Positions 56,986 to 64,000 of a DNA stretch of 64,000 bases are shown here, in pieces. The DNA is from Yersinia hibernica (GTDB lineage: Bacteria > Pseudomonadota > Gammaproteobacteria > Enterobacterales > Enterobacteriaceae): contig NZ_CP032487.1 of assembly GCF_004124235.1 (NCBI RefSeq), forward strand, positions 1,860,001 through 1,924,000, given 5' to 3'. The notes under the pieces were generated by a model. The model made no database searches. It was given only the letters and a program-made list of their open reading frames with translations, and was not told the DNA's origin. Numbering within the stretch: the first letter of the stretch is position 1; every line of letters starts with the position of its first letter. A program made the translations under genes and the position numbers.

Positions 56986-58188
56986 TCACTGTTTCCCCCT
57001 GTCGTGCAGTAGCTCGCGCGCCGGAAAACTGAGGATCAGATGCGCGATGACACCACCGACTACCCCCCAGAACGCGGAGCCAACGCCCAACAGTGTTACA
57101 CCACTGGCGGTTATCAGAAATGTGATAATCGCGGCATCACGCTGGCGTTCATTTTCCAGTGCGCGATACATGCTGCCAGCAATGGTGCCGAGCAGTGCCA
57201 GCCCAGCAATAGTGTGGATCAGCGCCAGCGGCAGTGCGCTAAAGAGCATGCCGATAGAGCCGCCGAACACCCCTGCGACCAAATAAAAAAAACCTGCGGC
57301 CACCGCCGCCATATAGCGTTTTTTCGGGTCAGGATGAATATCTTCGCCCATACAGATTGCCGCAGTAATGGCAGCAATGCAGATAGTAAATCCGCCGAAT
57401 GGCGCCAAAACGAGCGCGGTCAGTGCAGTCCATGAAATCAGGGGAGAAACCGGTAAATGATAGCCATGCGCTTTCAATGTGGCGATGCCCGGCGCATTTT
57501 GCGAGGCCATGGTCACGATGAAAAATGGCACCCCGATACCAAGAACAGTTGCGAGTGTGAAATGCGGCATCACAAATGTGGGGGTGGCAACGGTCAATGT
57601 CTGGCCATGTAGCGCAATATCGCCCTGAGCCCCTGCCACCAGCAGCCCGGCGGCCAAGGCAAGCACAATCGCATAGCGCGTTAACAGGCGTTTTGCCAGT
57701 AAGTATACCAAGCACATGGTACTGACCAGGGCAAAATGACTTGATAGCGAAGTAAAGGCATCCAGACCGAAGCGCAGTAAAATCCCCGCCAACATCGCCG
57801 CTGACAGTGCCTGGGGAATATAATGCATCAGTCTGGCAAATAAGCCTGTCACGCCACATAACAAGATAAGCCCAGTGGCAAACACAAAAACCCCCACGGC
57901 CTCATTGAGCGGCGTACCGGGCAAACTGGTGACCAACAGTGCCGCGCCGGGCGTTGACCAGGCGGTGACCACCGGCGTGCGGTAATAGAGTGATAAGCCA
58001 ATGCTGGTCACCCCCATGCCTAGCCCCAGCATACTCAGCCAGCCGCCGATTTGCGCCACACTGGCCCCCGCCGCCGCTGCCGCCTGAAAGATTATTGCCG
58101 CCGAACTGGTATAACCGACCAAAACGGCGACGAATCCGGCGATAACCGCCGAAAAAGTTAAATCTGATAAACGCAAATGCAATGCCAT
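56986..58188 (-). CDS. Benzoate/H+ symporter family transporter BenE (YdcO-like)
   Basis: Inner-membrane transporter of 400 residues with about twelve hydrophobic segments, of the BenE family (E. coli YdcO). Blocks: STPGAALLVTSLPG, SQNAPGIATLKAHGY, FGGFTICIAAITAAICMGEDIHPDPKKRYMAA. Benzoate transport is the family name; the real substrate is untested. Divergent from the SutR-like regulator across 136 bp that contain two identical palindromes, so it is the likely target of that regulator. Confidence 0.9.
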   Translation of the reverse strand: MALHLRLSDLTFSAVIAGFVAVLVGYTSSAAIIFQAAAAAGASVAQIGGWLSMLGLGMGVTSIGLSLYYRTPVVTAWSTPGAALLVTSLPGTPLNEAVGVFVFATGLILLCGVTGLFARLMHYIPQALSAAMLAGILLRFGLDAFTSLSSHFALVSTMCLVYLLAKRLLTRYAIVLALAAGLLVAGAQGDIALHGQTLTVATPTFVMPHFTLATVLGIGVPFFIVTMASQNAPGIATLKAHGYHLPVSPLISWTALTALVLAPFGGFTICIAAITAAICMGEDIHPDPKKRYMAAVAAGFFYLVAGVFGGSIGMLFSALPLALIHTIAGLALLGTIAGSMYRALENERQRDAAIITFLITASGVTLLGVGSAFWGVVGGVIAHLILSFPARELLHDRGKQ

Positions 58189-58231
58189 CGGGGAAAATCC
58201 TTCTGATTATTGGCTGCAGGCGGTATGCTAA

Positions 58232-58249
58232 TGTGCGTTATAGCGCACA
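58232..58249. promoter_or_regulatory. Operator candidate 1 (benE-proximal)
   Basis: TGTGCGTTATAGCGCACA, a near-perfect palindrome (arms TGTGCG/CGCACA, centre TTATAG). Identical to the site at 58271-58288, with 39 bp between equivalent positions. Overlaps the likely benE promoter. Confidence 0.75.
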
Positions 58250-58270
58250 AACAGTCACTCAACATAGCAC

Positions 58271-58288
58271 TGTGCGTTATAGCGCACA
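58271..58288. promoter_or_regulatory. Operator candidate 2 (regulator-proximal)
   Basis: Second exact copy of TGTGCGTTATAGCGCACA, 36 bp before the start of the XRE-cupin regulator, consistent with autoregulation. Confidence 0.75.
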
Positions 58289-58324
58289 ATGAAAATCGCA
58301 AACCGGGTTTCCAAAGGAGTCAAA

Positions 58325-58891
58325 ATGCAAGAACTCACCCGCCATATTGGCAGTCAGTTGAAAGCCGTTCGGCGTGAACGGGGCTGGAGTTTGAGCCAGA
58401 CGGCAGCACAGACTGGCGTCAGTAAGGCGATGCTGGGGCAAATTGAGCGCGGCGAATCCAGCCCTACCGTGGCGACACTGTGGAAAATTGCCAGCGGTCT
58501 GAATGTCTCTTTTTCGCAGTTCCTTGAAACGCCCCCGGCACAATCTGCGGCGCTGCACCGCCACGGTTTATTGACCACATTCAACAGCGAAAGCGCGGGA
58601 ATGCGCGTTGTGCCGCTCTTTCCTTATGACGCAACACTGCGTATGGATATGTTTGTTATTGACTTAGAACCGGGGGGATGCAGCGAATCCGCGCCGCACG
58701 AAGCGGGGGTTATTGAGCATGTCATCGTGATTGATGGTGAACTGGTGCTGACCGTCGCTGGCGTCACCCGCACACTTAGCGCCGGCGAGGCGCTACGTTT
58801 TGCCGCCGATTGCCCGCATGCATATCGCAATGAAAGCAGTAATTCGGTGCGTTTTCACGATTTGATACATTACCCACACAATCGTCCGTAA
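58325..58891 (+). CDS. sutR: XRE-cupin transcriptional regulator, SutR-like
   Basis: 188 residues. N-terminal XRE helix-turn-helix (residues ~8-62: LKAVRRERGWSLSQTAAQTGVSKAMLGQIERGESSPTVATLWKIASGL) and a C-terminal cupin (~105-180: GVIEHVIVIDGELVLTVAGVTRTLSAGEALRFAADCPHAY). Matches E. coli SutR (YdcN), which is also divergent from ydcO. AAAGGAG sets the start at 58325. Twin palindromes in the intergenic region are probably its operators. In E. coli it affects sulfur-use genes. Confidence 0.88.
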   Translation: MQELTRHIGSQLKAVRRERGWSLSQTAAQTGVSKAMLGQIERGESSPTVATLWKIASGLNVSFSQFLETPPAQSAALHRHGLLTTFNSESAGMRVVPLFPYDATLRMDMFVIDLEPGGCSESAPHEAGVIEHVIVIDGELVLTVAGVTRTLSAGEALRFAADCPHAYRNESSNSVRFHDLIHYPHNRP

Positions 58892-58899
58892 CCGGCATT

Positions 58900-58943
58900 T
58901 ATCGCCATAAATTGGCGATAGAGATATTACCTGCCAATTTATG
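58900..58943 (+). other. Overlapping, mutually exclusive hairpins
   Basis: TATCGCCA/TGGCGATA (58900-58907 with 58913-58920) and CATAAATTGGC/GCCAATTTATG (58906-58916 with 58933-58943) share bases, so only one can form at a time. Lies 9 bp after the sutR stop; no T-run follows. Confidence 0.55.
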
Positions 58944-59056
58944 AGCTGGTTTCACCACCAGCTAATGTGAATTTTTTGTGACAGTTGTGTTATCCCCTAG
59001 ACAGTTTCGCTTAGCTCGCTTAGCTTGGTATTTTCCCCTAAGTTGAAGGTTATATG

Positions 59057-59344
59057 ATGAGCGAAATATCTACCTTAACCATTAAAATCCCTCTGGAATT
59101 AAAAGAGAAAGTGAAAGCCGCCGCCTTAGAAAAACAGTTTTCTCTGAGTACCGAAGTCTGCGAAAGATTAGAAAAAAGCTTTGCGGTTGAGGTTAAAAAC
59201 AGTAAAAGCAGCCGTAAAGATGCCAAACTGCATCACAGCGAGATTGATAACCAAGGGGTAGAAGAGATTTCAGAGCTGCCGTTGAGCCAGAAAGAGTTGA
59301 AAAAACTGCGCCAATTACTGAAAGCACCGCAGAAGAAAAAGTAG
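59057..59344 (+). CDS. Ribbon-helix-helix (Arc-type) protein
   Basis: 95-residue protein with an N-terminal Arc/MetJ-like ribbon-helix-helix: beta strand STLTIKIPLELKEKVKAAA, then FSLSTEVCERLEKSF. The C-terminal half is charged and Lys/Ser-rich (AELPLSQKELKKLRQLLK-like), probably helical. Such proteins are repressors or antitoxins; no toxin-sized gene is adjacent. ATG 59057 is favoured over 59054 by spacing to AAGG. Ends in a Lys-rich tail and converges on lapB. Confidence 0.75.
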   Translation: MSEISTLTIKIPLELKEKVKAAALEKQFSLSTEVCERLEKSFAVEVKNSKSSRKDAKLHHSEIDNQGVEEISELPLSQKELKKLRQLLKAPQKKK

Positions 59345-59374
59345 ATTATTGGATCAAAATGCACCGTCTGGCCG

Positions 59375-59396
59375 TCGGGTGAGTCAATTCACCCGA
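59375..59396. terminator. Inverted repeat between convergent RHH gene and lapB
   Basis: TCGGGTGA, loop GTCAAT, TCACCCGA: a perfect 8-bp stem without T-run; likely a shared transcript end. Confidence 0.5.
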
Positions 59397-59432
59397 TAGC
59401 GCTAATTATCGCGCAAATTATTGCCAGCCTAA

Positions 59433-60602
59433 CTATTGCCCGTCTAACCCTCTGATTGGCTTAACGGATGCCCACGCACGGCATGATGGGCAATGCCAGT
59501 AGAGTGAGTGCGCGGTAAAACCACATTTATGGCAGCGATAACGCGGTTTGGTGCGAATTTGCTCCCCGACCATATCGCGCAGCAACAGCAAACTCTCTTT
59601 CGCCCGCCCTTCTTCTGCATCAGCCAGGTGATAGTCCATCAATCGATAGAAAACACGCATGGTTGGATGGCGCTGTAACTGGCGATTAATATAGGTTTGT
59701 GCCACATCGCGGCCTTCATGCTGCTCAAGAATTTCTGCCAACATCAGTTCAGCCGTCGCGCCGGTATTATCTTCAACACAGCGTTTGAGGAAATTCGCCC
59801 AGGCATCAGGTTGTTGTAGATGCTGGTAGCACTCACTCAGCATCGGCAATGCTTCGCTCACCACTTCTTTATCTTGCTCTAACACCCGCTCTAGCGCGTC
59901 GACACCTTTGGCATACTCACCCTTGGCCAAATACACCCGGCCTTGCATGATAGACACTCGCGCGCACTGTTTATCGGCGGAGGCCGCTTTCTTCAACAGA
60001 TTCATCGCCTTATCGAGGTCATCACTGCCCATGGCTTGCAGCGCCAGCTCGCAATAGAAATGAGCAATTTCCAGGCGCTGATTATCTTTGCCCATCTTGA
60101 CCAGTTTCTCAGCCACTTCAATGGCATTGTTCCAGTCACTGGTCGCCTGATAGATAACTAATAACTGCTGTAAGGCACCGAGCCGAAAATCTTGCTCTTC
60201 AACCAATTGGTTGAACATATCTTCCGCTCTGTCATATAAACCCGCCGCCATGTAATCGCGGCCCAGTTGCTGAACCGCCAGCAACCGTTGTTCAAATGTC
60301 AGAGAGGCACTTTCCATCAAGGCCTGATGAATGCGGATAGCGCGGTCAACTTCGCCACGCGAGCGGAAAAGATTACCTAACGTCAGATGCGCTTCAACCG
60401 TTGAACTGTCTTCTTTCAACATTTCAAGAAACAGGTCAACCGCTTTATCTTGCTGGTTTGAGAGAAGGAAGTTCACCCCTGCCACATATTCACGAGACAG
60501 GCGGTTAGCATCCTGCTGCTTATCCTGCTGAGCACTTCTACGGCCCATATACCAACCATAGGCGGCAGCGACTGGTAACAGCAGAAACAGCATTTCTAAC
60601 AT
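59433..60602 (-). CDS. lapB: LPS assembly protein B (LapB, YciM)
   Basis: Inner-membrane-anchored, cytosol-facing regulator that promotes FtsH degradation of LpxC and so limits lipid A synthesis. 389 residues: a membrane anchor (1-18), a long array of TPR helices (~35-340), and a C-terminal rubredoxin-like metal site CHKCGF...CPSCRAW. Same length as E. coli. Six bp after lapA, same transcript. Confidence 0.96.
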   Translation of the reverse strand: MLEMLFLLLPVAAAYGWYMGRRSAQQDKQQDANRLSREYVAGVNFLLSNQQDKAVDLFLEMLKEDSSTVEAHLTLGNLFRSRGEVDRAIRIHQALMESASLTFEQRLLAVQQLGRDYMAAGLYDRAEDMFNQLVEEQDFRLGALQQLLVIYQATSDWNNAIEVAEKLVKMGKDNQRLEIAHFYCELALQAMGSDDLDKAMNLLKKAASADKQCARVSIMQGRVYLAKGEYAKGVDALERVLEQDKEVVSEALPMLSECYQHLQQPDAWANFLKRCVEDNTGATAELMLAEILEQHEGRDVAQTYINRQLQRHPTMRVFYRLMDYHLADAEEGRAKESLLLLRDMVGEQIRTKPRYRCHKCGFTAHSLYWHCPSCRAWASVKPIRGLDGQ

Positions 60603-60608
60603 AGAAAA

Positions 60609-60920
60609 TTATTCCTTGCTGACAGCAGGTGTGGCTGCAGTCGCATGAGGGTCCGCCGCTGGCTCTTGCTGTGATTCCAGGCGTTTAATTTTCCGCTCGG
60701 CACGGCCCAGTAAGATGCGAACCCGCAGATAAAAAAGCCCACAAATAATCCAGCCCAGTACCAAACCTGCGGCAAAAAGCGTTGCCAACAAAGTCGATAC
60801 CCGATATTCACCCTGAGCCAATAAATAATTGAAGGTAACGACCTGATCGTTATTTGCTCCGAGCGTGACTGATATCACGAAAATCACGAGCACTAACAAA
60901 AAAATCAGCAAATATTTCAC
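60609..60920 (-). CDS. lapA: LPS assembly protein A (LapA, YciS)
   Basis: Small inner-membrane partner of LapB, 103 residues, two transmembrane helices (about 3-22 and 42-64) followed by a cytosolic coiled stretch (RAERKIKRLESQ) and an Ala/Pro-rich tail. Start is GTG 60920 (M-KYLLIFLLV, as in E. coli), with TAGGA 6 bp upstream. The frame is open eight codons upstream to an ATG at 60944, but that extension is unlike the family. Confidence 0.94.
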   Translation of the reverse strand: MKYLLIFLLVLVIFVISVTLGANNDQVVTFNYLLAQGEYRVSTLLATLFAAGLVLGWIICGLFYLRVRILLGRAERKIKRLESQQEPAADPHATAATPAVSKE

Positions 60921-61095
60921 ATTTTTTCCTAAAGGCCGAATCAACCTGATGAATTATGCCAAAAATGTGGCGTCCTTAGTTAATAAATTAGCACTTCCTT
61001 ACCCTGCAAAGAAACCCTGCACCAAGATAAAGCGCTGAACCCGAGCTTAATAGAGATTATTTTAAGCAACTTAACGGCGAATAATAGTTAATCGC

Positions 61096-61863
61096 CTAAT
61101 TTTCCTTATGCGCGCGTTTTTCAATCTCTTGCTGTTCTGGCGACACAATAGTTAATGGGCCAAACCAGCGCTGCACCCAATTGCATACAATAGCGACCAG
61201 TAGCGCACTGAGAACTGTCGCCGCCATCAGATCACCGGGCCAATGCATACCTAAGGCCAGCCGGCTCATCATCACACCCTGCGCCCAAAGCAGCAATAAA
61301 ATCACCGTTTTATAATGGCGGCGCGGCCATAACAATCCAACCCCCAATAGCGCCCAACTGGCAGCAAAAACAGTATGACCAGAGGGAAAAGCAAAACCGG
61401 TTTCAAATTGCCAGTGGCGACTTAACCAAGCTGGGACGGTAGATTGGTTCTCAAGTTGCTGTTTGACTAACGCGCTGCGCTCGGCACGGGGTAAGGAGTA
61501 AAAAAAACGATTATCGACATGATGTTCAGCTTCAAGCCACACCACGAAGGGTCGCGGCTCCTGCACTTGCTCTTTAATCAGTGACTTTAGGCCTTGCCCC
61601 ACCACAATCACCATGCCGAGTATGACTAACAGCCCGATGGCCGGTTTTATCCTAAAACGCAGGCACCACAAAAACCAGCCGCTGAGTAGCACACTGGTCA
61701 GCACTCCCCATGGCGCGGTGACAGTTTCAGTCAGCCAAAAAAGCCCTTTTAGCCAGCTTTCACCGCCACCGGGATGCCACTGCCAACCCGAGAGCCAAAT
61801 GGCAAATGTTGGCAGCAGTAAAATAACTGCCCCCACGGTAATTCGTTTTGCTATATTCCACAT
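61096..61863 (-). CDS. pgpB: Phosphatidylglycerophosphatase B
   Basis: PAP2-superfamily membrane phosphatase acting on phosphatidylglycerophosphate, phosphatidic acid and undecaprenyl pyrophosphate. 255 residues, six hydrophobic segments, with the three PAP2 motifs: KEQVQEPRP, PSGHT, and SRLALGMHWPGD with the catalytic His. Start ATG 61863 by alignment with E. coli PgpB. Precedes lapA on the same strand with a 175-bp gap. Confidence 0.95.
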   Translation of the reverse strand: MWNIAKRITVGAVILLLPTFAIWLSGWQWHPGGGESWLKGLFWLTETVTAPWGVLTSVLLSGWFLWCLRFRIKPAIGLLVILGMVIVVGQGLKSLIKEQVQEPRPFVVWLEAEHHVDNRFFYSLPRAERSALVKQQLENQSTVPAWLSRHWQFETGFAFPSGHTVFAASWALLGVGLLWPRRHYKTVILLLLWAQGVMMSRLALGMHWPGDLMAATVLSALLVAIVCNWVQRWFGPLTIVSPEQQEIEKRAHKEN

Positions 61864-62212
61864 CTGAGGCCCTTTCTTGCTGGCAATTCCCACAACATAT
61901 TACCCATAGTGATAGCACAACTTGCATGAGGGCTATATCTATATAATATAAGCCGCTCTAACCATTGATAATATAGACAAATTTTCGTCACTCGCGAAAT
62001 AAGTCCCGAATGAACCTTCACACCGGCTTTCTTGCTGCTTTGTTGAACAGCAGCGCGTCAAAAATTATGGCAATATAACTAATAATGATCGCGGAAAATT
62101 TTTTATTTAACCTTATCACCTAAAATACAGGGGATAGCGGGTTAAAACGGGCATTCACGGTAGGATATCAATAACCTACTTAAGGGCATGAAGTTATAAT
62201 ATGAACAGTAAG

Positions 62213-62803
62213 ATGCAGCTAAAACGTGTAGCAGAAGCCAAATTACCGACGCCTTGGGGTGATTTTCTGATGGTCGGTTTCGAAGAGTTAGCCTCCGGCC
62301 ATGACCATCTGGCATTGATATTGGGTGATATTAGCACCGATATGCCAGTGCTCTCGCGGGTTCATTCTGAATGTTTGACCGGTGACGCCCTGTTTAGCCT
62401 GCGTTGTGATTGTGGCTTCCAATTAGAGGCGGCACTGGCACATATTGCCGAAGAGGGCCGCGGTGTGCTGATTTACCATCGCCAGGAAGGCCGCAATATT
62501 GGTCTGCTGAATAAGATTCGGGCTTATGCATTGCAGGATCTTGGGGCCGATACGGTTGAAGCGAATCATCAGCTCGGTTTCGCCGCTGATGAGCGCGATT
62601 TCACCCTGTGTGCTGATATGTATAAGTTATTGGGTGTTAAAGCCGTGCGGCTGTTGACCAACAACCCGAAAAAAGTGGAAATTCTCTCCGAGGCGGGGAT
62701 CAATATCGTCGAGCGCGTGCCCTTGATTGTCGGGCAAAACCCGAAGAATGAGCAATATATGGCAACCAAAGCCGCCAAAATGGGCCATTTATTGGCCAAG
62801 TAA
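62213..62803 (+). CDS. ribA: GTP cyclohydrolase II
   Basis: First step of riboflavin synthesis from GTP. 196 residues, with zinc cysteines in [18 protein letters not shown], catalytic [18 protein letters not shown] and [13 protein letters not shown]. Start by E. coli alignment ([18 protein letters not shown]); an ATG at 62201 adds four residues. No FMN riboswitch is seen upstream. The 350-bp divergent gap to pgpB is AT-rich with no motif I can name. Strong terminator follows. Confidence 0.96.
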   Translation: MQLKRVAEAKLPTPWGDFLMVGFEELASGHDHLALILGDISTDMPVLSRVHSECLTGDALFSLRCDCGFQLEAALAHIAEEGRGVLIYHRQEGRNIGLLNKIRAYALQDLGADTVEANHQLGFAADERDFTLCADMYKLLGVKAVRLLTNNPKKVEILSEAGINIVERVPLIVGQNPKNEQYMATKAAKMGHLLAK

Positions 62804-62832
62804 TCACTTTAGCTTAGGGTTTATCTCTATAA

Positions 62833-62857
62833 AAAGGGGGCGGCTGGCCCCCTTTTA
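62833..62857. terminator. Terminator between ribA and acnA
   Basis: AAAAGGGGGC, 5-nt loop, GCCCCCTTTT: a perfect 10-bp stem with A- and T-rich flanks, suited to end both convergent genes. Confidence 0.9.
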
Positions 62858-62908
62858 TCATTACGCAAGTTGATCACTGACACCAATAGTGACACTGTCA
62901 CTCTATCT

Positions 62909-64000
62909 TCACAACATTTTGCGGATAACATAATGCAAAATGCCGCCATTCTCGAAGTAAACCAATTCAGTAGCAGTATCTATGCGGCAGAGGGTATCAA
63001 CATTTTGTTGCCGGCCATCAGCATAGGTTAGAGTCACTGGCACGGTTTGCCCGGGTGACAAACTCTGTAACCCACTGATACTAATAGACTCATCCCCAGT
63101 CAGGCCCAATGTTTTGCGATTTACACCTGATGGGAACTCCAGTGGCAGAATGCCCATCCCGATAAGATTTGAGCGGTGAATACGTTCGAAAGATTCGGCA
63201 ATCACCACTCTCACCCCTAATAATCGCGGCCCTTTAGCCGCCCAGTCCCGGCTGGAACCCGAGCCATACTCCTTACCCGCAATGACGGCTAATGGCACAT
63301 TTTCCTGCTGATACCGCATGGCTGCATCGTAAATAGCCATCTGATTTTGTGATGGAATATGGCGAGTCATTCCCCCCTCAACACCTGGCACCATTTCATT
63401 GCGGATGCGGATATTGGCAAAAGTGCCGCGCATCATCACCTCATGATTGCCCCGGCGGGAACCATAAGAGTTAAACTCTTTAATCTCGACCCCACGATCA
63501 CGCAAATAGCGGCCTGCGGGGCTGTCGAGCTTGATATTACCGGCCGGTGAAATGTGGTCGGTGGTGACGGAATCTGCCAAAATCGCCAAAATACGTGCAT
63601 GCTGGATATCCTGAACCGGCTCCGGTAAGGCTTTCATTTCACTGAAGAAAGGTGGCAAGCGGATGTAGGTTGAATCACTCTGCCAGTCATAGGTCGGCGT
63701 GCTGTCGACTTGAATCGCCTGCCACTCCTCATCACCATCAAACACGGCAGCATATTCTTTGCGAAACATCTCGGTTTTCACCTCTTCCACCGCTTTGGCG
63801 ATGTCAAGGCCGCTCGGCCAGATATCTTTCAGATAGACAGGGGCCCCCTCAGGGTCATGGCCCAACGGGTCTTGGCTCAAATTGACATTCATGTTACCAG
63901 CCAAGGCATAGGCCACCACCAGCGGCGGTGATGCCAACCAGTTAGTTTTCACCAAGGGATGGATGCGCCCCTCAAAGTTGCGGTTGCCAGACAGCACCGC
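62909..64000 (-). CDS. acnA: Aconitate hydratase A (C-terminal part)
   Basis: Interconverts citrate and isocitrate in the TCA cycle; AcnA is the stress-stable form. Only the last ~363 residues are present; the frame is open through base 64000, so the N-terminal part with most of the 4Fe-4S domain lies outside. Visible: NRNFEGRIHP, the linker, and the swivel domain with LADSVTTDHISPAG, FNSYGSRRGNHEVMMRGTFANIR and YGSGSSRDWAAKG (substrate-binding Ser and Arg). Convergent with ribA, as in E. coli. Confidence 0.95.
   Translation of the reverse strand, partial: AVLSGNRNFEGRIHPLVKTNWLASPPLVVAYALAGNMNVNLSQDPLGHDPEGAPVYLKDIWPSGLDIAKAVEEVKTEMFRKEYAAVFDGDEEWQAIQVDSTPTYDWQSDSTYIRLPPFFSEMKALPEPVQDIQHARILAILADSVTTDHISPAGNIKLDSPAGRYLRDRGVEIKEFNSYGSRRGNHEVMMRGTFANIRIRNEMVPGVEGGMTRHIPSQNQMAIYDAAMRYQQENVPLAVIAGKEYGSGSSRDWAAKGPRLLGVRVVIAESFERIHRSNLIGMGILPLEFPSGVNRKTLGLTGDESISISGLQSLSPGQTVPVTLTYADGRQQNVDTLCRIDTATELVYFENGGILHYVIRKML

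Noticed and set aside
1..64000. CRISPR arrays, tRNA/rRNA genes, insertion sequences, prophage, dif
   Set aside because: None recognised by eye on either strand; a profile search could still find diverged copies.

Overview
The window looks like chromosome from a Yersinia of the Y. enterocolitica group. The main reasons are a BlaA-type class A beta-lactamase next to tus, and long blocks of enterobacterial terminus-region synteny: tus-fumC-manA-ydgA, malI-malXY-add-ydgJ, ydgK-rsxABC...DGE-nth, rnb...yciT-osmB-yciH-pyrF, and lapBA-pgpB-ribA-acnA. Species cannot be fixed from sequence reading alone. A TerB-like replication-fork trap directly upstream of tus places the region in the replication terminus. 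No tRNA, rRNA, CRISPR array, insertion sequence or prophage was recognised.

Layout. 1-9.4 kb: 3' part of a YnfM-type MFS exporter, a small membrane/SHOCT protein, blaA, Ter plus tus, an MddA-like membrane methyltransferase, fumC, manA, ydgA. 9.4-17 kb: the malI/malXY locus with two MalI operators, add, a YfeH-like transporter, ydgJ. 17-25.6 kb: arabinose uptake and catabolism, araFGH-araC divergent from araBA. araD is missing here but stands alone at 53.7 kb. 25.6-32.6 kb: a lone ATPase of the NEPE-Walker-B type, then a three-gene type I secretion operon (ABC-MFP-ABC, in the rtxB-rtxD-rtxE order) with no substrate gene beside it. 33-43 kb: fhs, ydgK, then rsxABC, an oppositely oriented Rob-like regulator, and rsxDGE-nth. 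43-51.7 kb: an unrecognised secreted Cys-rich protein, a YdeP-type molybdoenzyme, rnb, cstA and a YbdD-like gene. 51.8-56.3 kb: fsaA, yciT, a DUF2164 gene, araD, osmB, yciH, pyrF. 56.6-59.4 kb: an accessory block (DUF1471 protein, benE/sutR pair with twin operators, ribbon-helix-helix protein) between pyrF and lapB. 59.4-64 kb: lapB-lapA, pgpB, ribA and the 3' part of acnA.

How the genes work together. The window is mostly central and peripheral metabolism: arabinose to xylulose-5-phosphate (AraFGH, AraA, AraB, AraD), maltose/glucose PTS, mannose-6-phosphate, purine nucleosides, one-carbon units (Fhs), fumarase and aconitase. It also carries envelope and redox functions: Rsx electron transport, LPS control by LapAB, and PgpB. 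The best candidates for something under-described are the orphan MARTX-type exporter, the Rob-like gene splitting the rsx operon, the Cys-rich secreted protein at 43.2 kb, and the twin SutR operators. None of these is shown by sequence alone to be a new system.
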